64,000 nucleotides of DNA from Georgenia sp. SYP-B2076 (GCF_003991205.1 NZ_RXOZ01000011.1:338661-402660), one strand, 5' to 3'; positions 17,551-26,909 are shown, counted from the stretch's first letter. A program made the numbers and translations. The notes: generated by a model not told the origin, from the sequence alone.

Positions 17551-18056
17551 ACGGGGACACGGTGACGACGAGCGACGACGAGGCCCGGCGCGAGCCGCGC
17601 GCGGCGTACGAGCCCGTGACGACGACGTCGACCACGGACACCCGGCGCCCGGCGTACGGCTCCGGGCGGGTGCTGATCCTCGTGTACGGCATCTTCGCGG
17701 TCGCGGCGACGGCCCGGGCGACCGTGCAGCTGCTGCAGCGCCCCGGCGAGGCGCCGGTGGCCTACGGCCTGTCCGCGCTGGCGGGCGTGGTCTACATCGC
17801 CGCCACGGTGGCGCTGGCCCACAACGGGCGGCGCATGCGCCGGCTCGGCTGGTGCGCGGTGCTCTTCGAGCTCGTCGGTGTGCTGGCCGTCGGCACGCTC
17901 AGCGTCGCGCGCCCCGACCTGTTCCCGCACGACTCGGTCTGGTCCCACTTCGGCAGCGGCTACGGGTATGTGCCCGCCGTGCTGCCGTTGCTCGGCGTCG
18001 CCTGGCTCTGGCACTCCAGCCCCGCCCGCGTCGCCGCGCACGCCGATCGCGGCTGA
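17547..18056 (+). CDS. conserved actinobacterial membrane protein upstream of pyrD
   Basis: 169 residues with a hydrophilic N-terminal tail of about 40 residues and four membrane helices. Conserved-looking blocks are FAVAATARATVQLL, APVAYGLSALAGVVYIAATVAL, RRLGWCAVLFELVGVLAVGTLS and DSVWSHFGSGYGYVPAVLPLLG. This kind of protein recurs upstream of pyrD in actinobacteria, with unknown function. The ATG at 17547 overlaps the previous stop (ATGA); ATG 17538 (MDRMNGD) is an alternative. Confidence 0.75.
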   Translation: MNGDTVTTSDDEARREPRAAYEPVTTTSTTDTRRPAYGSGRVLILVYGIFAVAATARATVQLLQRPGEAPVAYGLSALAGVVYIAATVALAHNGRRMRRLGWCAVLFELVGVLAVGTLSVARPDLFPHDSVWSHFGSGYGYVPAVLPLLGVAWLWHSSPARVAAHADRG

Positions 18057-18078
18057 GCCGCGCCGGTAGGCTCGCGGC

Positions 18079-19116
18079 GTGTACCCCCTCCTCTTCCGCG
18101 CCGTCGCCGTGCGTCTCGACCCCGAGCAGGCCCACCAGCTCGCGATGCGCGCGATCCGTGCCACCAGCCACGTCCCCGTCCTCTCCACGGCGGTCCGGGC
18201 GACCCTGGGCAGGCGTCCGGCACGGCCGGTGCCGTCCCGCGCGGGCGGTGGCCCGCTGGCCCGGCCCGTGCCGGGCGTTCTCGGGCTGGCCGCGGGCATG
18301 GACAAGGACGCAGACACGGCGCTCGGCATGGACATGCTCGGGTTCGGCTTCGTGGAGATCGGCACGGTGACCGCGCACGCGCAGCCCGGCAACGACCGGC
18401 CGCGGCTGTGGCGGCACGTCCCCGAGCGGGCGCTGCGCAACCGGATGGGCTTCAACAACCACGGCGCGGCCGCGGCGGCGGACCAGCTGCGCCGGCTGAG
18501 GGGCACCCGCCGCGGCCGTGCGGTGGTCGTCGGCGCCAACATCGGCAAGAGCAAGGTCACCCCGCTCGAGGACGCGGTGGACGACTACACGACCAGCGCC
18601 CGCGAGGTGGCGCCGTGGGCCGACTACCTCGTGGTCAACGTCTCCTCGCCCAACACCCCCGGGCTGCGGGACCTGCAGGCGGTCGAGTCGCTGCGGCCCA
18701 TCCTCGTCGCGGTGCGCTCCGCCGCGGACGCCGCCGCACGCCGCACGGTCCCCCTCCTCGTCAAGATCGCCCCCGACCTCGCGGACGAGGAGGTCGACGC
18801 GATCGCCGACCTCGCCCGCGAGCTCGGCCTGGCCGGGGTGGTGGCCACGAACACGACCATCGCCCACGGGTACGGCCCCGGCGGCCTGTCCGGCGAGCCC
18901 CTGCGCGAGCGCTCCCTCGCGGTCGTGCGGCGGCTGCGGGACCGGCTGGGGCCGGGGCCGGTCATCATGGGCGTCGGGGGGATCTCCACGGTGGCCGACG
19001 CCGAGGCGATGCTCGCCGCCGGCGCCGACCTGCTCCAGGCCTACTCCGCGTTCATCTACAACGGGCCCGCCTGGCCGGGGCGGATGAACCGGGCGCTGGC
19101 GCGGCGCCGCGGCTGA
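18079..19116 (+). CDS. pyrD: quinone-dependent dihydroorotate dehydrogenase (class 2)
   Basis: Membrane-associated flavoenzyme oxidising dihydroorotate to orotate with quinone, the fourth step of pyrimidine synthesis; 345 residues. The N-terminal amphipathic segment ([26 protein letters not shown]) is the class 2 quinone-access region. FMN-site motifs are [35 protein letters not shown] (with the class 2 catalytic Ser), [15 protein letters not shown] and [11 protein letters not shown] start six bases after a TAGGCT -10 hexamer (18067-18072), so probably leaderless. It links pyrimidine synthesis to the quinone pool used by the cytochrome bcc complex encoded at 34-38 kb. Confidence 0.96.
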   Translation: MYPLLFRAVAVRLDPEQAHQLAMRAIRATSHVPVLSTAVRATLGRRPARPVPSRAGGGPLARPVPGVLGLAAGMDKDADTALGMDMLGFGFVEIGTVTAHAQPGNDRPRLWRHVPERALRNRMGFNNHGAAAAADQLRRLRGTRRGRAVVVGANIGKSKVTPLEDAVDDYTTSAREVAPWADYLVVNVSSPNTPGLRDLQAVESLRPILVAVRSAADAAARRTVPLLVKIAPDLADEEVDAIADLARELGLAGVVATNTTIAHGYGPGGLSGEPLRERSLAVVRRLRDRLGPGPVIMGVGGISTVADAEAMLAAGADLLQAYSAFIYNGPAWPGRMNRALARRRG

Positions 19117-19157
19117 GCCGCGCAGTACCCCGACGGCGTGCCGCCCCGCGGGGCCGC

Positions 19158-20171
19158 TCAGCTCGGGCGCCCGTGCGGGGCCCGCTCCCAGGTCAGGGCG
19201 GGATCCCGGACGACCTTGTCGCCGAGCGCGTCGTCGACGAGCTCCATGAGCTCGGGCGGGATGACGACGCCGGAGGCCTTGACGTTCTCCGCCACCTGCT
19301 CGGGACGCGAGGCGCCGATGATCGCGGCGGCGACGTTGTCGTTCTGCAGCACCCACGCCACGGCGAGCTGGGCCAGCGTCAGCCCGAGGTCCTCGGCGAT
19401 CGGGCGCAGGTCCTGGACGCGGGACAGCAGCTCGTCGTCGAGGAACCGCTGGATGAACCGCGCACCACCGCGCTCGTCCGTGGCCCGCGACCCCTCGGGC
19501 GGCGTCCCCCCGGGGAGGTACTTGCCGGTCAGGACGCCCTGGGCGACGGGGGAGAAGACGATCTGCGACATCCCGAGCTCGCGGGCGGTGGGCACGACCT
19601 CTCCCTCGATGACCCGCCAGAGCATGGAGTACTGCGGCTGGGAGGAGATGACCTGGAAGCCGAGCTCCTTCGAGAGGTCGTGGGCATACCGCAGCTGCTC
19701 CGCGGTCCACTCGGAGACCCCGATGTAGAGCGCCTTGCCCTGCCGGACGACGTCCGCGAAGGCCTGCATGGTCTCCTCGATGGGCGTCTCGACGTCGTAG
19801 CGGTGGGCCTGGTACACGTCGACGTAGTCCGTGCGCAGGCGCCTCAGCGAGCCGTCGATGGACTCCATGATGTGCTTGCGGGAGAGCCCGGAGTCGTTGG
19901 GGCCCTTCTCCCCGGTGGGCCAGTACACCTTCGTCAGCAGGACGAGGCCCTCGCGCCGCTCGCCCTTGAGGGCCTTGCCGAGGACCTTCTCGGCCTTGCC
20001 GTTGACGTAGGTGTCGGCCGTGTCGAACGTCGTGATGCCCGCGTCGAGGGCGGCGCGGACGCACGCGGTCGCCGCATCCGCGTCCACCTGCGAGCCGTGC
20101 GTGAGCCAGTTGCCGTAGATGATCTCGGAGACCTTCAGGCCGGAGCGGCCCAGGAAGCGGTGGTTGACCAT
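19158..20171 (-). CDS. aldo/keto reductase (YghZ/Kv-beta-like)
   Basis: NADPH-dependent aldo/keto reductase fold of 337 residues with the catalytic tetrad Asp (TFDTADTY), Tyr (same motif), Lys (LLTKVYWP) and His (YQAHRYD). Other blocks are YIGVSEWTAEQL and the cofactor-binding IIGASRPEQVAEN near the C terminus. The sequence resembles the AKR14/Kv-channel beta subgroup used for methylglyoxal or general aldehyde reduction; the natural substrate is unknown. The ATG at 20171 follows a TAGCAT hexamer by six bases, a leaderless arrangement. It is convergent with pyrD. Confidence 0.92.
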   Translation of the reverse strand: MVNHRFLGRSGLKVSEIIYGNWLTHGSQVDADAATACVRAALDAGITTFDTADTYVNGKAEKVLGKALKGERREGLVLLTKVYWPTGEKGPNDSGLSRKHIMESIDGSLRRLRTDYVDVYQAHRYDVETPIEETMQAFADVVRQGKALYIGVSEWTAEQLRYAHDLSKELGFQVISSQPQYSMLWRVIEGEVVPTARELGMSQIVFSPVAQGVLTGKYLPGGTPPEGSRATDERGGARFIQRFLDDELLSRVQDLRPIAEDLGLTLAQLAVAWVLQNDNVAAAIIGASRPEQVAENVKASGVVIPPELMELVDDALGDKVVRDPALTWERAPHGRPS

Positions 20172-20202
20172 GCCGCGATGCTAGGGCAGGCCCACGCCGG
20201 CA

Positions 20203-20289
20203 CGCCCGGGGACGACCGGACCGCCCGGGGACGACCGGACCGCCCGGGGTCGGCCGGGTCCACCCGGGACGGCCAGGTGCACCCGGGTC
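20203..20289. repeat. short tandem repeat, about 19-20 bp, four to five copies
   Basis: A CGCCCGGGGACGACCGGAC-like unit is repeated: two exact 19-bp copies (20203-20221, 20222-20240), then two or more 20-bp degenerate copies running up to the DUF3043 stop. It fills the whole gap between the DUF3043 stop and the aldo/keto reductase promoter. Confidence 0.8.
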
Positions 20290-20866
20290 AGGCGGGGTAC
20301 TCCCCGCGCTTGACCTGCGGCTTGGGCTGGCGCAGCCCGCGCCAGTAGAAGGCGCGGCCGAAGGCGTAGAAGCCCGTCCAGGCGGGGATCCCGGCCGCGC
20401 CGAACTTCTTGGCGAGGCGACGCTTGAGGACGACCGCCATGACCAGCGAGTCGACGATGGCGACGAGCAGGACGGCGTAGAGACCGAGCACCAGGGTCTG
20501 CGCCAGGTCCGGGAACCGCGTGAGGGCGAACATCACGACGATCATCAGCAGGGCCAGCGGCATGAAGAACTCCGCGATGCACCAGCGGGCGTCGACGTAG
20601 TCGCGGGCGTACCGGCGCACCGGGCCCTTGTCACGCAGGGGGAGGTACCGGTCGTCGCCCGTGGCCATGGCCTGGCGCTGGCGGGTGTACGCCTCGTTGC
20701 GCTTCTCCCGCTGGATGCGCCGCGCCTCCTTGCGGTCGTCCGGGACGAGGGGGCGACGGTTGCGGGCCTCCGCCTCCTTGCGCTTGGGGGTGGGGCGACC
20801 CTTGCCGCCGAGCAGGTCCTCGGTGGGCTCAGGCTCGGCAGGGGTGGTGTTCCGTCGTCCGATCAC
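20288..20866 (-). CDS. DUF3043 family membrane protein
   Basis: 192 residues. A highly charged N-terminal half (KGRPTPKRKEAEARNRRPLVPDDRKEARRIQREKRNEAY) is followed by the conserved block DRYLPLRDKGPVRRYARDYVDARW and two membrane helices (about 100-120 and 125-148), then a short C-terminal tail. This is the DUF3043 pattern; M. tuberculosis Rv2206 is the positional equivalent near erpA and glycerate kinase. Function unknown. The GTG start overlaps the stop of the upstream YdjM-like gene in a GTGA junction, indicating coupled translation. Confidence 0.88.
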   Translation of the reverse strand: MIGRRNTTPAEPEPTEDLLGGKGRPTPKRKEAEARNRRPLVPDDRKEARRIQREKRNEAYTRQRQAMATGDDRYLPLRDKGPVRRYARDYVDARWCIAEFFMPLALLMIVVMFALTRFPDLAQTLVLGLYAVLLVAIVDSLVMAVVLKRRLAKKFGAAGIPAWTGFYAFGRAFYWRGLRQPKPQVKRGEYPA

Positions 20867-21648
20867 CCAAGAAGGTTAGTCGACATCGCCAGGGGTCCGG
20901 CACCGCCCGCCCAGGCGCGTGCGCCCTCCATGACGGTCATCGCGGCGACGTAGAACAGGTAGACGTCGACGGCGGCGATGAGGACCCACTCGCGCGCGGA
21001 CCCGGCCGCGCCGAGGACCGGCAGGGCGAAGTACCCGCTGCGCCGCCACAGCGGCGACTCCACGACAGGCCGGGGACGAGCCGGCCAGAACGGCGGCACG
21101 CCGTCGACGGTGAGGGCGTCCCCGAGCACGTGCACCGAGCAGCCCAGAACCACGGACAGCGGCAGCCACCACGTCGACTCCGGGGCGACCCAGGTGACGG
21201 CGGAGGCGGTGGCGAGGGCCACCAGCCACGAGGAGAACCGGCCCCGCGTCAGGTGCAGCGCCTTGGCGGCGAACGCGACGAGCAGGATGATCATCAACCA
21301 CGCCCCCAGCTGGAACTCCTCGCCGCCGAGGGGGATCCGCACGGTCGCGAGGCCCCTGGCGAGCAGCCCGAACGCGGCGATGCCGAGGATCGAGTGGGTC
21401 CCGTGCCGGTGGCCGCCGCTGATGTCGCTGACCCAGCGGGTCACCCACCGGGTGACCGGCGGCAGGGAGTGGGCGATGGTGCCGGAGTGGTGGTCGACGT
21501 CGGGCAGCAGCGCGGCCCCGGCCGTGACGACCGCGCCGGCGAGGATCTCGGCGGGGGAGAGCTGGATCAGGCCGAGCGTGCCGGGGACCGTGGCGGTCAC
21601 CGCCACCCATGCGGCGGCTCCGGTGGTGGCATGGCTGTGGCCCATCAT
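20863..21648 (-). CDS. YdjM/DUF457-type metal-dependent hydrolase-like membrane protein
   Basis: 261 residues, multi-spanning, with family motifs: MMGHSHATTGAA near the N terminus, LLPDVDHHSGTIA, GGHRHGTHSILG and GCSVHVLGDALTVDG. These His/Asp clusters are typical of the membrane-bound YdjM family, annotated as metal-dependent hydrolases although the reaction is not established. The start is ATG 21648 after GGAGG (nine-base spacing); ATG 21645 is adjacent. The stop overlaps the DUF3043 start, forming a two-gene operon. It is divergent from efeU. Confidence 0.85.
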   Translation of the reverse strand: MMGHSHATTGAAAWVAVTATVPGTLGLIQLSPAEILAGAVVTAGAALLPDVDHHSGTIAHSLPPVTRWVTRWVSDISGGHRHGTHSILGIAAFGLLARGLATVRIPLGGEEFQLGAWLMIILLVAFAAKALHLTRGRFSSWLVALATASAVTWVAPESTWWLPLSVVLGCSVHVLGDALTVDGVPPFWPARPRPVVESPLWRRSGYFALPVLGAAGSAREWVLIAAVDVYLFYVAAMTVMEGARAWAGGAGPLAMSTNLLG

Positions 21649-21877
21649 GTGCGGCGTCCTCCGTGGTGCGTCGTCGCACCCTCGTCGTGCGCGCGCCCCA
21701 GTCTCCGCCCGGGGTCCGCGCCCCCGGGCGATCGCCACGGTGACCGTCCTCACTCCGGCGCCGCCCGGTGGGCGGCGGCGGGCCACCCACGGGTCTCATC
21801 GGCGGGATTACTGCGCCCGCACATTTCCGACGTTCTCGTCGGTTTCTTGGGCGCCTCGTCCGGTCGGATCACGGGCT

Positions 21878-21905
21878 TTGACGAGACCCCCGGAGGCAGT
21901 ACATT
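21878..21905 (+). promoter_or_regulatory. candidate efeUOB promoter
   Basis: A TTGACG -35 (21878-21883) and a TACATT -10 (21900-21905) are separated by 16 bases, in an unusually AT-rich patch of the 343-base divergent gap 21649-21991. The predicted start falls around 21912, just before the iron box. Confidence 0.6.
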
Positions 21906-21921
21906 CCCTATCGGCTGCTAA

Positions 21922-21940
21922 TTAGGCAAGCCTCACCTCA
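21922..21940 (+). promoter_or_regulatory. DtxR/IdeR-type iron box
   Basis: TTAGGCAAGCCTCACCTCA matches the 19-base DtxR/IdeR consensus (TTAGGTTAGSCTAACCTAA) at 15 positions and keeps the palindromic TTAGG/CCT ends. It lies 52-70 bases before efeU and just downstream of the candidate promoter, suiting iron-dependent repression. Confidence 0.72.
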
Positions 21941-21991
21941 CGTAAATTGTCACGCTGCTGTGGCATCGACGTTCTCTCGAAGGGTCGGACC

Positions 21992-22843
21992 GTGCTCGCG
22001 AACTTCCTGATCGGCCTGCGCGAGGGCCTGGAGGCCGCCCTCGTGGTGAGCATCCTCGTCGCCTACCTGGTCAAGACGGGCAGGCGGGACCTCCTACCGC
22101 AGCTGTGGCTCGGCGTCGGCGCCGCCGTCGTCGTCTCGCTCGCCTTCGGGGCGGTCCTCACGTTCGGCCCCCGCGGCCTGTCCTTCGAGGCCCAGGAGGC
22201 GATCGGCGGCACGCTGTCGATCCTCGCGGTCGGGCTGCTGACCTGGATGATCTTCTGGATGGCGCGGACCGCCCGCCATCTCAAGTCGGACCTGCAGGGC
22301 CGGCTGGGCGACGCCGTGGCGGCCGGCGGGCGCGCCGTCGCCGTCATGGCCCTCTTCGCCGTGGGCCGCGAGGGGCTGGAGACCGCCCTGTTCCTCTGGG
22401 CGGGTGCCGCGGCCACCGGCGCCTCGACCCTGCCCCTGGTCGGCGCGGTCCTCGGCCTGGCCGCCGCCGTCGGCATCGGGTGGGCGATGTACCGCGGCGC
22501 GGTGCGCCTGAACCTCGCGGTCTTCTTCCAGTGGACCGGCGTCTTCGTCATCGTCGTGGCCGCGGGGGTGCTGGCCTACGGCGTCCACGACCTGCAGGAG
22601 GCCGGCATCCTGCCCGGGCTGAACGCGCTGGCCTTCGACGTCTCCGCCCAGGTCCCGCCGTCCAGCTGGTACGCCACCGTGCTCAAGGGCATCTTCAACT
22701 TCACCCCCGCCACCACCTGGCTCCAGGCCGCGGCCTGGACGGCGTACGTCGCCGCGATCCTGCCCCTGTTCGTCCACCGCGTCTGGGCCCGTCCCGGGCA
22801 GGCGCGCCGCCCGTCCCCGGCACCGGCCGGCACGAGCGTGTGA
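21992..22843 (+). CDS. efeU: iron permease EfeU (FTR1 family)
   Basis: Inner-membrane high-affinity iron permease, 283 residues with about seven helices. The two FTR1 REXXE-type motifs are present as LREGLEAALV (helix 1) and GREGLETALF (helix 4), the residues thought to carry iron through the membrane. The frame opens 45 bases earlier, but GTG 21992 gives the conserved start (LANFLIGLREGLEAAL) and has AAGGG upstream. First gene of efeU-efeO-efeB. Confidence 0.95.
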   Translation: MLANFLIGLREGLEAALVVSILVAYLVKTGRRDLLPQLWLGVGAAVVVSLAFGAVLTFGPRGLSFEAQEAIGGTLSILAVGLLTWMIFWMARTARHLKSDLQGRLGDAVAAGGRAVAVMALFAVGREGLETALFLWAGAAATGASTLPLVGAVLGLAAAVGIGWAMYRGAVRLNLAVFFQWTGVFVIVVAAGVLAYGVHDLQEAGILPGLNALAFDVSAQVPPSSWYATVLKGIFNFTPATTWLQAAAWTAYVAAILPLFVHRVWARPGQARRPSPAPAGTSV

Positions 22844-22887
22844 CCCCTCACCACGAAGCACCCATGAGCCGTTCGACAAGGAGCACC

Positions 22888-24090
22888 ATGAGCCGCAGCC
22901 GCGGACACCGCACGACCCAGCTCGCCGCCGCGGCGGGGGCCCTCGCGCTGACCGTGACGCTGACGGCGTGCACCGACAACACGGCGGCGACCCCGGCCAG
23001 TGGCGGCGGCGCCACCACCGTGACCGTCGACTCCTCGGCCGACGCGTGCACGCTCTCGGCCCCCCAGGCGCCCTCGGGCCACCTGGTCTTCACGGTCACC
23101 AACACCGGCCCCGACGTCACGGAGTTCTACCTGCTCGCCGAGGACGGCCTGCGCATCGTCGCGGAGGTCGAGAACATCGGCCCGGGTATCAGCCGCGACC
23201 TCGTGGTCACCGCCAAGCCCGGCAGCTACGTCACGGCCTGCAAGCCGGGCATGGCCGGCGACGGCATCCGCGCGCCCTTCACCGTCACGGACTCCGGCAC
23301 GGACGTCGCCCCCACCGGCCAGCCGGCCGCCCAGGCCGAGACCGCGACGGCGAACTACGTCACTTACGTCAAGGACCAGACCCAGCAGCTGCTCACGGGC
23401 ACGCAGGCATTCGTGGACGCCTACAAGGCGGGCGACGACGACGCCGCGCGCGGCCTCTACGCCCCGACCCGCATGCACTGGGAGCGCATCGAGCCGGTGG
23501 CCGAGTCCTTCGGCGACCTCGACCCGCTCATGGACCTGCGCGAGGCCGACCTGGAGCAGGGCCAGGAGTGGACCGGCTGGCACCTGCTGGAGAAGGACCT
23601 GTGGCCGCCCGCCGGCGGCGCCGCGACCCCGCTGACCCCCGAGCAGCGCGCGCACTACGCGGACCTGCTCCTCGAGCACACCACCCAGCTCGACACCCGC
23701 GTCGGCGCCGCCGACTTCGAGGAGTCCATGGACGCCGCCACCATCGCCAACGGCGCCAAGTCCCTGCTCGACGAGGTCGCCACCGGCAAGGTCACGGGCG
23801 AGGAGGAGATCTGGTCGCACACCGACCTGTGGGACTTCCAGGGCAACGTCGACGGCGCCCGCGTCGCGTACGAGGGCCTGCGGGACATCGTCCGCGCCGA
23901 GGACCCGGACCTCGCCGCCGAGCTGGACGAGCAGTTCACCGCCGTCCAGGCCCTGCTCGACGCGCAGCGGGTGGGTGACGGCTTCAAGACCTACACCGAC
24001 CTGACCGAGGGCGAGGTGCGGGCGTTCGCCGACGCCGTCAACGCCCTCGGGGAGCCGCTGTCCAGGCTCGCCGCGGCCGTGGTGCTGTAG
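22888..24090 (+). CDS. efeO: iron uptake lipoprotein EfeO
   Basis: Extracytoplasmic partner of EfeU, 400 residues. It has a lipoprotein signal ending LTVTLTAC, an N-terminal cupredoxin-like domain (about 45-140) and a C-terminal M75 peptidase-like helical domain with the metal-binding HXXE motif in GWHLLEKDLW. The ATG at 22888 is chosen over the in-frame ATG 22864 because AAGGAG lies directly before it. Proposed role: binding ferrous or ferric iron and passing it to EfeU. It is 44 bases after efeU and 14 bases before efeB. Confidence 0.94.
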   Translation: MSRSRGHRTTQLAAAAGALALTVTLTACTDNTAATPASGGGATTVTVDSSADACTLSAPQAPSGHLVFTVTNTGPDVTEFYLLAEDGLRIVAEVENIGPGISRDLVVTAKPGSYVTACKPGMAGDGIRAPFTVTDSGTDVAPTGQPAAQAETATANYVTYVKDQTQQLLTGTQAFVDAYKAGDDDAARGLYAPTRMHWERIEPVAESFGDLDPLMDLREADLEQGQEWTGWHLLEKDLWPPAGGAATPLTPEQRAHYADLLLEHTTQLDTRVGAADFEESMDAATIANGAKSLLDEVATGKVTGEEEIWSHTDLWDFQGNVDGARVAYEGLRDIVRAEDPDLAAELDEQFTAVQALLDAQRVGDGFKTYTDLTEGEVRAFADAVNALGEPLSRLAAAVVL

Positions 24091-24104
24091 GGGGCCGGGC
24101 AGGG

Positions 24105-25457
24105 ATGAACGAGACGCACGATCAGGCCGCCGAGGACGCCCAGCCGGGTGCGCGGCCGCGCACCCTGAGCCGGCGCGGGCTCCTGGGCCTGGCCGGCGCC
24201 GGCGTCGCCGTCCTCGGCGCGGGTGCCGCGGCGGGCTACGCCGCCGGGCAGGGCGGGGCGTCCGGGCCGGCCCTGGCGGCGCAGCCCTTCCCGGGCGCGC
24301 ACCAGTCCGGGATCCTGACCCCCGCGCAGGACCGGCTGCACTTCGCCACGTTCGACCTGACGACCACCTCCCGCGACGACGTCATCGACCTGCTGCGCAG
24401 CTGGACCGAGGCGGCGGCGCGCATGACCCGGGGCGAGCCCGCCGGCGGGCTCGGCCCCACCTCCGGGCCCTACGACGCGCCGCCGGACGACACCGGGGAG
24501 GCCGCCGACCTCGACGCCGCCGGTCTCACCCTCACCTTCGGGTTCGGGCCCTCGATGTTCGCCGCCGACGGCGTCGACCGCTTCGGGCTCGCCGCGCGCC
24601 GGCCCTCCGCACTCGCCGACCTGCCGCACTTCCCCGGCGACGCGCTCGAGGACGCCCGCTGCGGCGGCGACCTCGCGGTCCAGGCGTGCGCGGACGACCC
24701 TCAGGTGGCCGTGCACGCCATCCGCAACCTCGCCCGCCTGGCGTTCGGGACGGCGTCGGTGCGCTGGAGCCAGCTCGGCTACGGGCGCACGTCGACCACC
24801 TCCACGCACCAGTCCACCCCGCGCAACCTCTTCGGCTTCAAGGACGGCACCGCGAACGTCAAGGCCGAGGAGGAGGACGCCGGCGAGCACGTCTGGGTCG
24901 GCGGGGACGACGTCGCCGCGGACGCCGCCGCCGGGCAGGACTCCGCCTGGCTCGCCGGGGGCTCCTACCTCATCGCCCGCCGCATCCGCATGACGATCGA
25001 GACGTGGGACCGCTCGTCGCTGCGTGAGCAGGAGACGATCATCGGCCGCACCAAGGGCTCAGGCGCCCCGCTCTCCGGCGGCGAGGAGCACACGGAGCCC
25101 GACTTCGCCCTGGCGGGCCGGGACGGCAAGCCGCTCATCGCCGCCCACTCGCACGTCGCGCTCGCCCACCCGAGCGCCAACGGCGGGGCACGGATGCTGC
25201 GCCGCGGCTACAACTACACCGACGGCTCGGACGGCCTGGGCCGCCTCGACGCGGGACTGTTCTTCATCGCCTACGTCCGCGACCCCGCCACCCAGTACGT
25301 CCCCCTGCAGAACACGCTCGCGAAGAACGACCTCCTCAGCGAGTACCTCCGCCACACCGGCTCGGGCATCTGGGCCGTCCCGCCCGGCGTGCCCGAGGGC
25401 GCGGCCCTCGGCGGCCGGGACGGGGCCTACATCGCGCAGGCGCTGTTCGAGGGCTGA
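24105..25457 (+). CDS. efeB: Tat-exported DyP-type heme peroxidase EfeB
   Basis: Deferrochelatase/peroxidase of the Efe system, 450 residues. The N terminus carries a twin-arginine signal (LSRRGLLGLAGAG, then a hydrophobic stretch), so it is exported folded with heme. The DyP signature GFKDGTANVK (GXXDG catalytic Asp) and a later HSHVALAHP region containing the probable proximal His are present. ATG 24105 has GGGCAGGG just upstream. Last gene of the operon; the iron box upstream of efeU probably governs all three. Confidence 0.95.
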   Translation: MNETHDQAAEDAQPGARPRTLSRRGLLGLAGAGVAVLGAGAAAGYAAGQGGASGPALAAQPFPGAHQSGILTPAQDRLHFATFDLTTTSRDDVIDLLRSWTEAAARMTRGEPAGGLGPTSGPYDAPPDDTGEAADLDAAGLTLTFGFGPSMFAADGVDRFGLAARRPSALADLPHFPGDALEDARCGGDLAVQACADDPQVAVHAIRNLARLAFGTASVRWSQLGYGRTSTTSTHQSTPRNLFGFKDGTANVKAEEEDAGEHVWVGGDDVAADAAAGQDSAWLAGGSYLIARRIRMTIETWDRSSLREQETIIGRTKGSGAPLSGGEEHTEPDFALAGRDGKPLIAAHSHVALAHPSANGGARMLRRGYNYTDGSDGLGRLDAGLFFIAYVRDPATQYVPLQNTLAKNDLLSEYLRHTGSGIWAVPPGVPEGAALGGRDGAYIAQALFEG

Positions 25458-25487
25458 CCCGGCGCGCGTGCGTACTAGCCTCGGTGG

Positions 25488-26849
25488 GTGATCACCGTCG
25501 ACGAGCTAGCCCGACGCACCCACGAGGCCTTCGCCCAGGTGCGTGCCGACCTCGAGGACCTCGTGCGCATCCCGAGCGTGTCCTCGCCCGCCTTCGACCA
25601 GGACCACGTGCGCGCCAGCGCCGAGGCCGTCGCCCTGCTCCTGCGCGAGGCCGGGATGACCCGGGTCGACGTCCTCCAGGTCGAGGTGCCGGGCGGCGAC
25701 CGGGGCCGGCCCGCCGTCGTCGCCCACCGCGCGGGGCCCGACGGCGCACCCACGGTGCTCCTCTACGCCCACCACGACGTCCAGCCGCCCGGCGAGGCCG
25801 CGGGCTGGACGTCGGACCCCTTCGAGCCGGTCCAGCGCGGCGAGCGCCTGTTCGGGCGCGGCGCGGCCGACGACAAGGCGGGCATCATGGCCCACGTCGG
25901 CGCCCTGCGAGTCCTCGGGGAGGACCTCGGCGTGGGCGTCACCGTCTTCGTCGAGGGCGAGGAGGAGATCGGCTCCCCGACCTTCACCCCGTTCCTGCAC
26001 GCGTACCGCGACCGTCTCGAGGCGGACGTCATCGTCGTGGCCGACTCCAACAACTGGAAGGTCGGCGTCCCCGCGCTGACGACCTCCCTGCGCGGGCTCG
26101 TGGACTGCGAGGTCGAGGTCCGGGTGCTCGGGCACGCCGTGCACTCCGGCATGTTCGGCGGCCCCGTGCTGGACGCGGTCACGCTGATGAGCCGGCTCGT
26201 CGCGACCCTGCACGACGACGAGGGGAACGTGGCCGTGGCCGGCCTCGTCGCCAGGGACCACGCCGACGTCGACTACCCGGAGGACGAGCTGCGCGCCGAC
26301 GCGTCCGTCGTGCCCGGATACCAGCTCGCCGGCAGCGGCCCGCTCGCCGCGCGGATGTGGACCAAGCCCGCCATCGCCGTCATCGGCCTCGACGCCACCA
26401 GCGTCGCGCGGTCCTCCAACACCATCGCGCCCGTGTGCCGCGCCAAGCTGTCCATGCGCATCGCTCCGGGGCAGGACCCGGTGGAGGCGGAGCGGCTGCT
26501 GCACGACCACCTCGTGGCGCACGCCCCCTTCGGCGCCCAGGTCACCGTCACGGCGGGGGAGCGGGGGCAGACCTTCGACGCGACCGAGGACACCCAGGAG
26601 ATGCGCGACGCCCGCTGGGCCTTCCACCAGGCGTGGGGCCGCGAGCCCGTCGACATCGGCGTGGGCGGCTCGATCCCGTTCATCTCCGAGCTCCAGGAGG
26701 CCTTTCCCGGCGCGAAGATCCTCGTGACGGGCGTGGAGGACCCGGACTCGCGGGCGCACAGCGAGGACGAGTCGGTGCACCTCGGCGAGCTCGAGAAGGT
26801 CGTGCTCGCCGAGTCGCTCCTGCTGGCGCGGCTGGGCAAGCAGGTCTGA
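25488..26849 (+). CDS. M20 family dipeptidase
   Basis: Cytosolic zinc dipeptidase of 453 residues. M20 metal-ligand motifs are in order: YAHHDVQPPGE (His and Asp), GRGAADDKAG (bridging Asp), EGEEEIGSP (catalytic Glu-Glu), DSNNW and the C-terminal AHSEDES (His ligand). The middle (about 185-305) is the dimerisation lid with HAVHSGMFGG. Closest in pattern to the actinobacterial M20/M25/M40 dipeptidases related to PepV/CNDP. The GTG start follows TAGCCT (25476-25481) by six bases with no Shine-Dalgarno, a leaderless arrangement. Confidence 0.93.
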   Translation: MITVDELARRTHEAFAQVRADLEDLVRIPSVSSPAFDQDHVRASAEAVALLLREAGMTRVDVLQVEVPGGDRGRPAVVAHRAGPDGAPTVLLYAHHDVQPPGEAAGWTSDPFEPVQRGERLFGRGAADDKAGIMAHVGALRVLGEDLGVGVTVFVEGEEEIGSPTFTPFLHAYRDRLEADVIVVADSNNWKVGVPALTTSLRGLVDCEVEVRVLGHAVHSGMFGGPVLDAVTLMSRLVATLHDDEGNVAVAGLVARDHADVDYPEDELRADASVVPGYQLAGSGPLAARMWTKPAIAVIGLDATSVARSSNTIAPVCRAKLSMRIAPGQDPVEAERLLHDHLVAHAPFGAQVTVTAGERGQTFDATEDTQEMRDARWAFHQAWGREPVDIGVGGSIPFISELQEAFPGAKILVTGVEDPDSRAHSEDESVHLGELEKVVLAESLLLARLGKQV

Positions 26850-26909
26850 CGCCGCGCACCCGCCGGGCACGTGCCGGGGGAGTGGGCCCCGGTCGGGGAT
26901 GATGGCCGC

